Assembly: GCA_041658465.1 (NCBI GenBank)
Contig: JBBAAC010000105.1
Span: 1-8,433 of the forward strand
DNA: 8,433 nucleotides
Direction of reading: 5' to 3'
Source: JAJZQH01 sp041658465
GTDB taxonomy: Bacteria > UBA10199 > 2-02-FULL-44-16 > JAAZCA01
A program made the translations under genes and the position numbers. Under the pieces are notes generated by a model. It worked only from the letters and a program-made list of their open reading frames with translations. It was not told where the DNA came from and did not search any database. Positions 1 to 5,271 of the stretch are shown in pieces. Each line of letters begins with the position of its first letter. Positions within the stretch are counted from its first letter, which is position 1.

Positions 1-1077
1 TGGGACCTGCACCTGAGGCCTGTGCGCAGGGATATTGGAAACCATGCCGACCGCTGCCTGCGGAACATACGCATGTTGCGACGGTTGCGTAGCGGCCACG
101 ACCCTGGCGACCTTGCTGAGCGGCTTGTTGAAGCCGGTAGCAATGACTGTGACGCGGATTTCGTCGCGCATGGCCTCGTTTATCACAGCGCCGAAGAGGA
201 TGTTCGCATCCTCGTGCGCCTCTTCCTGGATGATCTTGGAGGCTTCGCTGATCTCGTAGAGCGTCATGTCGGAGCCGCCTGTGATGTTGATGAGTATGCC
301 GGTCGCGCCCTTTATCGACATGTCCTCGAGCAGCGGGCTCGATATCGCCTTTGTAGCCGCCTCTATCGCGCGGCCCTCTCCGCAGCCGATGCCCGTGCCC
401 ATGAGTGCCATGCCCATCTCGTTCATGACCGTACGCACGTCGGCAAAGTCGAGGTTGACCAGCCCGTGCACCGTGATGAGGTCGGAGATACCCTTCACCG
501 CCTGCAGGAGCACCTCATCGGCCTGCTTGAACGCGTCGATCACGGTGACATCGTGCGCCACGACGCCCAGCAACTTTTCGTTAGGTATCGTGATGAGCGT
601 GTCCACCGCCTCGCGGAGTTCTGCGATGCCGCGCTCGGCCTGCAGGGTGCGTTGCTTTCCCTCGAACGTGAACGGCTTGGTCACTACGCCCACCGTGAGC
701 GCGCCCATCTCCTTGGCCAGCTTCGCGATGACCGGCGCGCCGCCGGTCCCGGTGCCGCCGCCCATGCCGGCCGTGATGAAGACCATGTCAACGCCGGAGA
801 GCTGCTCGGCGAGCGCCCGCTGGTCCTCCAGCGCCGCGTTGCGGCCGACCTCAGGGTTCGCCCCTGCCCCGAGACCCTTGGTGAGCTCGCGGCCGAGCTG
901 GACCTTGTTTGGGGCGCGGTTGGCGCGCAGCGCCTGCATGTCTGTGTTGGCGGCGATGAAGTCGACCCCCTCGAGGCCAAGCTCCATCATGGTATTGATT
1001 GCGTTGCCGCCTCCTCCTCCGACGCCGATGACTTTTATCTTCGCATTCTGTGCACAGCTTTCGACCAGTTCGAACAT
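1..1077 (-). CDS. ftsZ: Cell division protein FtsZ, 3' end cut by window edge
   Basis: FtsZ is the tubulin-like GTPase that polymerises into the cytoplasmic Z-ring and recruits the divisome. The frame stays open from the ATG at 1077 to base 1, giving 359 codons. The N-terminal Rossmann start is visible as GGGGGNAIN at residues 20-28. The tubulin signature GGGTGTG is at residues 106-112. The T7 synergy loop NLDFADV is at residues 208-214, with the two catalytic aspartates at 210 and 213, so GTPase function should be intact. The last visible residues, from about 330, are the start of the variable linker. The conserved C-terminal peptide that binds FtsA and ZipA is outside the window. The start is supported by a strong AGGGGAGG Shine-Dalgarno 5 nt upstream. 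ftsA lies 52 bp upstream in the same direction, the usual ftsA-ftsZ arrangement. Identification is certain; only the C-terminus is unseen. Confidence 0.98.
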   Translation of the reverse strand, partial: MFELVESCAQNAKIKVIGVGGGGGNAINTMMELGLEGVDFIAANTDMQALRANRAPNKVQLGRELTKGLGAGANPEVGRNAALEDQRALAEQLSGVDMVFITAGMGGGTGTGGAPVIAKLAKEMGALTVGVVTKPFTFEGKQRTLQAERGIAELREAVDTLITIPNEKLLGVVAHDVTVIDAFKQADEVLLQAVKGISDLITVHGLVNLDFADVRTVMNEMGMALMGTGIGCGEGRAIEAATKAISSPLLEDMSIKGATGILINITGGSDMTLYEISEASKIIQEEAHEDANILFGAVINEAMRDEIRVTVIATGFNKPLSKVARVVAATQPSQHAYVPQAAVGMVSNIPAHRPQVQVP

Positions 1078-1082
1078 GGGTT

Positions 1083-1090
1083 CCTCCCCT
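1083..1090 (-). promoter_or_regulatory. Strong Shine-Dalgarno of ftsZ
   Basis: The minus strand reads AGGGGAGG followed by AACCC and ATG, an almost ideal ribosome-binding site with 5-nt spacing. It fixes the ftsZ start at 1077 and fits the high FtsZ expression expected relative to FtsA. Confidence 0.85.
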
Positions 1091-1097
1091 GAAATCA

Positions 1098-1125
1098 GTG
1101 AAAAGTGAAAAGTTAAAAGTTAAAA
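1098..1125. repeat. Four tandem heptamers in the ftsA-ftsZ spacer
   Basis: On the plus strand the spacer holds GTGAAAA twice and then GTTAAAA twice, in perfect 7-bp register (1098-1104, 1105-1111, 1112-1118, 1119-1125). On the transcribed strand this is a pyrimidine-rich tract of CTTTT units. It starts 4 bp after the ftsA stop codon and ends 7 bp before the ftsZ Shine-Dalgarno, filling about half of the 52-bp spacer. Its function is unknown. It could be a slippage-prone tract, an unstructured translation-enhancer or S1-binding leader, or part of a dispersed repeat. Confidence 0.85.
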
Positions 1126-1129
1126 GGAA

Positions 1130-2356
1130 TCAGAAAATCTCCCCGAGTAACTCCTTCATTCTGCCTTTAACCTTCGCGTAGATATTTCGATCGCGTATCT
1201 TGAAGCGCTGCTCCGCGCGCGAGGCCGATCCCAGCATCGTGAGGCCTACGCCCGTGGAGTACATCGGGTTGCGAACCACATCGACGAGCCCGCCGATCCT
1301 CTTCGGCAGGCCGCGCCGGACGGGGAGGTTGAATACCTGTTCAGCCAGCTCCACCGCTCCTTCAAGCAGCGTAGTTCCGCCGGTGAGCACTAGCCCTGCC
1401 GCGGCCATGTCCTCGAAGCCTGCGCGCACCAGCTCCTGCTGCGAGAGCGTGAATATCTCTTCCATGCGCGGCTCGAGTATCTCCGCGAGTATCTGCCGCG
1501 AGAGCACGCGCGGGCTCCGTCCTCCGACCGAGGGGACCTCGATCGTCTCGTCCTTGTGGACCATGCCGGCGGTGCAGCATCCGTATTTCTGTTTGATCTT
1601 CTCCGCCTCGTGCGCCGGCGTGCGCAGCCCCACCGCGACGTCGTTGGTGAGGTGGTTGCCGCCGATGGTGAGCACCGCGGTGTGCACGATCGAACCCTGC
1701 GAGAAGATCGCTATGTCCGTAGTCCCTCCGCCCATATCGAGGAGCACTACGCCCAGGTCCTTCTCGTCCTGAGTGAGCGTGGCTTCAGCGGACGCGAGCT
1801 GCTGCAGCACGATGTCGTTTACGTTGAGCCCGGCGCGGTTGCAGCACTTGATGATGTTCTGCGCCGAGGTGACCGCGCCCGTGACGATGTGCACCTTCGC
1901 CTCGAGCCGAACGCCGCTCATGCCGACCGGATCGCGTACGCCGTCCTGATCGTCGACGATGAACTGCTGAGGGATCACGTGGATGACCTCGCGGTCGAGG
2001 GGTATCGAGACCGCCTGGGCCGCATCGATCACGCGATCGACGTCAGCCGGCGTCACCTCCTTGTCCTTTATCGCCACGATTCCGTGGCTGTTGAGGCCCT
2101 TGATGTGGCCGCCCGCGATGCCGGCGAAGACCGTGGTGATCTCGCAGCCGGCCATGAGCTCCGCCTCCTCCACCGCCTTGCGTATGGAGTTCACGGTACT
2201 CTCGATGTTGACCACCACGCCCTTGCGCAGGCCCTTTGAGGGATGGGTGCCGATGCCGACGATGTCCACCCCCTCGTTCATCACCTCACCGACGATGCAG
2301 CATATTTTCGTGGTGCCGATGTCCAACCCGATTACAAGATCTTCCCTCTTAGCCAT
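1130..2356 (-). CDS. ftsA: Cell division protein FtsA
   Basis: FtsA is the actin-like ATPase that tethers FtsZ filaments to the inner membrane and recruits later divisome proteins. The 408-residue protein has all the actin-fold motifs: phosphate-1 loop GLDIGTTK at residues 10-17, phosphate-2 LDMGGGTTD at 206-214, and adenosine motif LTGGTTLLEG at 324-333. The FtsA-specific 1C subdomain lies between the first two, at roughly 75-155. The last 18 residues (about 391-408) form a basic, amphipathic segment ending in KELLGEIF, matching the membrane-targeting helix. I chose the ATG at 2356 because GGGGGAG lies 5 nt upstream and because MAKRED is a typical FtsA start. An in-frame GTG at 2383 would add nine unlikely residues. 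ftsQ is 78 bp upstream and ftsZ 52 bp downstream. The protein has CC dipeptides at three places (residues 19-20, 171-172 and 260-261). Confidence 0.97.
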   Translation of the reverse strand: MAKREDLVIGLDIGTTKICCIVGEVMNEGVDIVGIGTHPSKGLRKGVVVNIESTVNSIRKAVEEAELMAGCEITTVFAGIAGGHIKGLNSHGIVAIKDKEVTPADVDRVIDAAQAVSIPLDREVIHVIPQQFIVDDQDGVRDPVGMSGVRLEAKVHIVTGAVTSAQNIIKCCNRAGLNVNDIVLQQLASAEATLTQDEKDLGVVLLDMGGGTTDIAIFSQGSIVHTAVLTIGGNHLTNDVAVGLRTPAHEAEKIKQKYGCCTAGMVHKDETIEVPSVGGRSPRVLSRQILAEILEPRMEEIFTLSQQELVRAGFEDMAAAGLVLTGGTTLLEGAVELAEQVFNLPVRRGLPKRIGGLVDVVRNPMYSTGVGLTMLGSASRAEQRFKIRDRNIYAKVKGRMKELLGEIF

Positions 2357-2361
2357 AAAAA

Positions 2362-2368
2362 CTCCCCC
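2362..2368 (-). promoter_or_regulatory. Shine-Dalgarno that decides the ftsA start
   Basis: The minus strand reads GGGGGAG, then TTTTT, then ATG at 2356. The upstream in-frame GTG at 2383 has no comparable site, because the bases before it belong to the 3' arm of a stem-loop. This supports ATG 2356 as the true start. Confidence 0.75.
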
Positions 2369-2385
2369 TTTCTTTCCGTCCACAA

Positions 2386-2434
2386 GCCCAGGGGTCCGGC
2401 AGCCGCAGGATCGCGACCCGCCGGACCTTTGGGC
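2386..2434 (-). repeat. Large stem-loop between ftsQ and ftsA
   Basis: In the transcript a 5' arm GCCCAAAGGTCCGGC (2434-2420) faces a 3' arm GCCGGACCCCTGGGC (2400-2386). Thirteen of 15 positions pair, with two adjacent A-C mismatches. The last A of the ftsQ stop codon adds one more pair with the base at 2385. The 19-nt loop (2401-2419) contains a smaller possible hairpin (GGGT, CGCG, ATCC). No U-run follows the stem, so it does not look like an intrinsic terminator. It could be an RNA-processing or stability element, a partial attenuator, or part of a repeat. Confidence 0.8.
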
Positions 2435-3232
2435 TCAAGACGGACGGTATCTTACGATTATTCTCCCATCCTCGTTAGCCATCATATATTGTATCCGCCC
2501 CGCGCGCGCCTCGATGGCACTGCTCATCCTGTCGATCTGGCTTATGCGCTCCTGCAGGTCGGACTGCCCGATGAGGATCTGCATCGGCTCTCGACGCGTC
2601 ATGATCGAGTAACCGTTCACCTCGTCGTAATGCATTTCTGCGATGTCGTGCTCGCCGCCGATGCGCGTGGCGCGGAATTTTTCGATGATGCCCAGCATCT
2701 CCCCCACGCGCGTCGCGTCGGATGAAGCAAGCGTCGTTCCGTCGGTCACCGGAATGCCGGTGATCACCGGAAAGTCTTTTTCCTCGCCGGGCTCCACCTT
2801 CTTTACGATGTCGCCCTCCGCGTCGACGTAATAGAGCGCGTCGGCCGCGATGATCGCCGCCGGGCGGAATTCCTCGACATAAATCCAGAGCGTGTTCGGA
2901 AGCCTGCGCCGAACCGCCGCCTTCTTGACCCACGGCTCGGTGCGCAGCTTTTTGTATACGTCGCTCACGGAGACCCAGAAGAGGTTGTCGCCTTCGTTCA
3001 CGCCGGAGAGCGCCGCGACGCCGTCAGCCGTGAGATAGTGCCAGTTCCCTTCGGCGACTATCCGCTTCACGTTGAACGTGGAGCCGAGGAATATGATCCT
3101 GTAGAGACCGTAGAGGCAGACGAGCCCGGCGATCACGACCGCTGCGGCGATGAGACCGCGCTCGATCTGTCGCAGGCGCCGCGTCCACTGGCGCTTTTTC
3201 TGCACTTGTTGTCTCTCCAGGAAGACGCTCAT
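2435..3232 (-). CDS. ftsQ: Cell division protein FtsQ (DivIB family)
   Basis: FtsQ is a bitopic inner-membrane protein that links early and late divisome components and binds FtsB-FtsL. The 265-residue product has the standard layout. A short basic cytoplasmic N-terminus (about 1-25, rich in K and R) is followed by one transmembrane segment (about 26-48). A periplasmic POTRA domain covers about 53-121, from FNVKRIVAEGN to LWIYVEE, and a beta-domain follows to about residue 245. The POTRA pattern of a 'V..I...GN' strand, 'GDNLFWV', a lysine-rich helix and 'P.TL.I.V.E' is clearly recognisable. I chose ATG 3232; the site before it is weak (GAGAG, 7 nt away), and the stronger GGGAGGG lies further up, inside the adjacent repeat element. 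Its place between ddl and ftsA confirms the identity. No frameshift is visible. Confidence 0.94.
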   Translation of the reverse strand: MSVFLERQQVQKKRQWTRRLRQIERGLIAAAVVIAGLVCLYGLYRIIFLGSTFNVKRIVAEGNWHYLTADGVAALSGVNEGDNLFWVSVSDVYKKLRTEPWVKKAAVRRRLPNTLWIYVEEFRPAAIIAADALYYVDAEGDIVKKVEPGEEKDFPVITGIPVTDGTTLASSDATRVGEMLGIIEKFRATRIGGEHDIAEMHYDEVNGYSIMTRREPMQILIGQSDLQERISQIDRMSSAIEARAGRIQYMMANEDGRIIVRYRPS

Positions 3233-3246
3233 CCGATCACTCTCGC

Positions 3247-3324
3247 CCTCCCCCTTTGTAAGGGGGAGTTGGAGGGGGTAGATCTTGATCTACCTCCCCT
3301 TGCCCCTCCTTACAAAGGAGGGGG
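3247..3324. repeat. Composite inverted-repeat element, copy A (ddl-ftsQ spacer)
   Basis: This is a 78-bp imperfect palindrome centred between 3285 and 3286, with TAGATC and GATCTA arms around a 2-nt spacer (3279-3292). Each half contains its own perfect short hairpin. On the left, CTCCCCCTT (3248-3256) pairs with AAGGGGGAG (3260-3268) around TGT. On the right, CCCCTCCTT (3303-3311) pairs with AAGGAGGGG (3315-3323) around ACA. The two halves are also inverted copies of each other, so one long hairpin or two side hairpins could form. It fills most of the 97-bp space between the ddl stop and the ftsQ start. A close relative lies at 6650-6728. No coding capacity or transposase is present. I interpret it as a REP-pair-like or MITE-like dispersed repeat. 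Confidence 0.9.
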
Positions 3325-3329
3325 ATGTT

Positions 3330-4271
3330 TTAATTCACTTTCAACTTTGCCCCATCGAGCAATCGCTCGCAGACCTCATCAAAAGTGATCCCGATATGCG
3401 CAGCTGCCTTTGGAACAAGGGACAGCTCCGTCATGCCCGGTATCGTGTTGATCTCCAGGAAATACGCCTCGTCGTCCGACGTCACGATGAAATCCGCGCG
3501 CGCCATGCCGTCGCACTCTATCGCGGTGTAGATCTGCTCGGTCCAGCGCCCGAGCTTGGCGGCGATCTTCTCGCCGATCCTTGCGGGCACTATGTATTCG
3601 GTCGCGCCCTTCGTGTACTTCGAGCTGTAGTCGTAGAAACCACTCTTGGGCGCGATCTCCAGCGCAGGAAGCGGCATTCCGTTCAAGATGCCGACCGTGA
3701 TCTCGCGGCCGGGGATATACTGCTCGACGAGGATCTTGTTGTCCGACTGTTCCGCGATCTTGAGCGCCGAGGCGAGGTCCTTCGCATCATTGACGATGGT
3801 CATGTTGATCGTCGAGCCCTCGCGGGAAGGCTTCACGATCACCGGCATCGGAAGCGGACATTCCCTTGCAAACGACTCGGCCGAAATCCTCGCCGCATCA
3901 TAGACCGCATCGCGCGGGCAAGTGATGCCGAGTTCCATGGCGAGGCGCTTGCACACGATCTTGTCCATGCCTACGGCCGACGCGAGCACTCCGCCGCCGG
4001 TGTATGGTATCCGCATCATCTCGAGCAGCCCCTGCACGCAGCCGTCCTCCCCGAACTTTCCGTGAAGCGCCACTACCGCTACCTGCGGTTTGATCTCGCA
4101 CAGGGATGCGACCAGCTCGACTCCGCCCTGAACGTCGATCGTAGCCACGTCGTAGCCCAGGCGCCTGAGCCCCTCTGTGATTGCGTTTCCGGTGCGCAGG
4201 GATATTTCCCTCTCCTTCGAAACGCCTCCCAGGAGCACCGCCACTTTTTTGCCCTTCCAGATTCCACTCAT
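3330..4271 (-). CDS. ddl: D-alanine--D-alanine ligase
   Basis: Ddl is a cytosolic ATP-grasp enzyme that joins two D-alanines for the peptidoglycan stem peptide, which MurF then uses. The 313-residue protein has the normal DdlB length. The N-terminal domain carries LLGGVSKEREIS (13-24), with Glu20 equivalent to E. coli Glu15, and HGKFGEDGCVQG (70-81). The central and C-terminal ATP-grasp parts show VIVKPSREGS (144-153, Ser153 equivalent to Ser150), VEQYIPGREITVGIL (182-196), YDYSSKY (213-219) with the Lys-Tyr pair, ARADF (257-261), and FLEINTIPGMT (271-281) with the Mg-binding Glu273 and Asn275. The catalytic set appears complete. I chose ATG 4271 because GAGGA precedes it; an in-frame ATG at 4292 would add seven residues and lies near a hairpin. 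murB ends 37 bp upstream. The stop at 3330-3332 is 5 bp from the repeat element. Confidence 0.97.
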   Translation of the reverse strand: MSGIWKGKKVAVLLGGVSKEREISLRTGNAITEGLRRLGYDVATIDVQGGVELVASLCEIKPQVAVVALHGKFGEDGCVQGLLEMMRIPYTGGGVLASAVGMDKIVCKRLAMELGITCPRDAVYDAARISAESFARECPLPMPVIVKPSREGSTINMTIVNDAKDLASALKIAEQSDNKILVEQYIPGREITVGILNGMPLPALEIAPKSGFYDYSSKYTKGATEYIVPARIGEKIAAKLGRWTEQIYTAIECDGMARADFIVTSDDEAYFLEINTIPGMTELSLVPKAAAHIGITFDEVCERLLDGAKLKVN

Positions 4272-4275
4272 AGTT

Positions 4276-4280
4276 TCCTC
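4276..4280 (-). promoter_or_regulatory. Shine-Dalgarno that decides the ddl start
   Basis: The minus strand reads GAGGA, then AACT, then ATG at 4271, with the anti-SD match ending 4 nt before the start. The alternative ATG at 4292 is preceded by the 3' arm of a hairpin and has no purine-rich site. Confidence 0.7.
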
Positions 4281-4294
4281 ACATACTGTCATTC

Positions 4295-4311
4295 TGACGG
4301 CTTCGCCGTCA
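4295..4311 (-). repeat. Perfect 7-bp hairpin across the murB stop codon
   Basis: The minus strand reads TGACGGC, GAA, GCCGTCA: seven perfect pairs around a 3-nt loop. The first three bases are the murB stop codon TGA (4311-4309). The hairpin ends 23 nt before the ddl ATG at 4271. No U-run follows, so it is unlikely to terminate transcription. It may protect mRNA, affect reinitiation at ddl, or belong to a REP-like family. Confidence 0.75.
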
Positions 4312-5271
4312 TCTCTCTCCGATCAACTCGATCATCGGCACCAGCACGACCCCGGTCTGCTCCCTCACGCGGTCACGCATGAGGTTCATGAGCACCGCTA
4401 TATCGCGCGCGGTCGCCTTGCCCTGGTTGACTATCGAGTTGGCATCCTCCATCGATACGCGGGCGCCGCCCACGCGCACCCCCTTGAGCCCTGAATCCTC
4501 GATGAGCTCGGATGCGGCCGTGCGGCAATCGCTCGTGAAGACGCAACGCAGATGCGGCAGCCCGGCACCGCTGTCGGGACAATGTCTGGGCGCCTCGGCG
4601 ATCTCGGCGGCACGGGAGAGCTTGAAGAGCGCGCGCGTCACTGCGGACGTGCGCGGGATCTTGAGCCTCCCCTCCTCGACCCTGATTGCGGACCTGCGCA
4701 GCGTAAGCTCGCGCCCGTCCTTCGTGACGATCGTTATCTCCTCAAGCGCCGAGAGAGGCCCTTCCGCCGTTGACGACGAAGATGCGCAGAGGAAACCGCC
4801 GACGGTGCCTGGCTCGCATGCGATGCCCTCGAGCCCGGTGAGTTTCTCGTTTGTGCAGAAGTTCAGGAGTTCCCATATCGGGGTGGCCGCCGAACAAGCG
4901 ACATAGATCTCCTCGCCGGATGCGCGCTCTACCCAGGTTTTGCTGAACTCGGACCCAAGCGCCACGATGAGGCCTCGCACTCCCTTGTCGCGCACGAGCA
5001 GGGCGCTCCCCTTGCCCCAGAAGCGGTAGTCCAGGTCGCGCTCGACCGCCCAGCCGATCACGCGCTTGAGCTCTTCGATATCCTCGACCATCACGAATGC
5101 CTCAACCGGACCGCCCGCAGCGACCGCGCTATGGAGCGACATCGGCTCGTCAAAACGCACCCTGCCAGCCGGCAGAAGTGCCGCAAGTTCGTCCCGCTGC
5201 TCGCGCGTCATGCGTCTCTCCTCCTCAGACTGCCGCTCAAAGCGAGCGCGCAGTCTCGGAGGAAGGGACAT
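4309..5271 (-). CDS. murB: MurB-family UDP-N-acetylenolpyruvoylglucosamine reductase, divergent active site
   Basis: MurB reduces UDP-GlcNAc-enolpyruvate to UDP-MurNAc with NADPH and FAD in the cytosol. This 320-residue protein has the FAD-binding start (GKGSALLVRDKGVRGLIV, 86-103), the EPGTVGG turn (153-159), and the C-terminal MurB block (AASELIEDSGLKG 252-264; GGARVS 268-273; ANSIVN 277-282; ELIGE 315-319). Several hallmark residues differ. The usual NAGA after GTVGG is replaced by CASSSS (162-167). The usual S-x-F-K-N-P, whose serine is the proton donor, is RCVFTSD (242-248), placing Cys243 at the serine position. The terminal E-P-E-V, whose second glutamate is catalytic, reads V-P-M-I (311-314). 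Arg197 may match the catalytic arginine by spacing. The start is ATG 5271, overlapping the murC stop as TGATG; a longer frame to 5442 lies inside murC and is rejected. The MurB family assignment is secure by sequence and context; activity is less certain. Confidence 0.9.
   Translation of the reverse strand: MSLPPRLRARFERQSEEERRMTREQRDELAALLPAGRVRFDEPMSLHSAVAAGGPVEAFVMVEDIEELKRVIGWAVERDLDYRFWGKGSALLVRDKGVRGLIVALGSEFSKTWVERASGEEIYVACSAATPIWELLNFCTNEKLTGLEGIACEPGTVGGFLCASSSSTAEGPLSALEEITIVTKDGRELTLRRSAIRVEEGRLKIPRTSAVTRALFKLSRAAEIAEAPRHCPDSGAGLPHLRCVFTSDCRTAASELIEDSGLKGVRVGGARVSMEDANSIVNQGKATARDIAVLMNLMRDRVREQTGVVLVPMIELIGER

Noticed and set aside
22..1108. Two long plus-strand open frames opposite ftsZ (up to 356 codons)
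   Set aside because: They lie wholly antisense to a clearly recognisable FtsZ. The products are Arg/Ala/His-rich or Ser/Pro-rich and show no domain pattern. Long antisense frames are expected in GC-rich coding DNA.
2357..2383. GTG start adding nine residues to FtsA
   Set aside because: The extension is simply the translated Shine-Dalgarno region, and the GTG has no ribosome-binding site of its own. ATG 2356 is better placed.
3303..3323. Repeat hairpins as intrinsic terminators
   Set aside because: Neither copy has a U-run after a stem on the transcribed strand, and genes continue in the same direction without a new clear promoter.
4272..4292. Alternative ATG adding seven residues to Ddl
   Set aside because: It has no purine-rich site upstream and sits just after a hairpin. 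The ATG at 4271 has GAGGA at proper spacing and gives a normal Ddl length.
3285..4382. Plus-strand frame of 365 codons starting inside repeat copy A, and a similar one starting at 6690 inside copy B
   Set aside because: Both begin with MIYLP and LLTKEG text because the start falls within the shared repeat, then run antisense to ddl and murG. The shared N-terminus is translated repeat, not a protein family.
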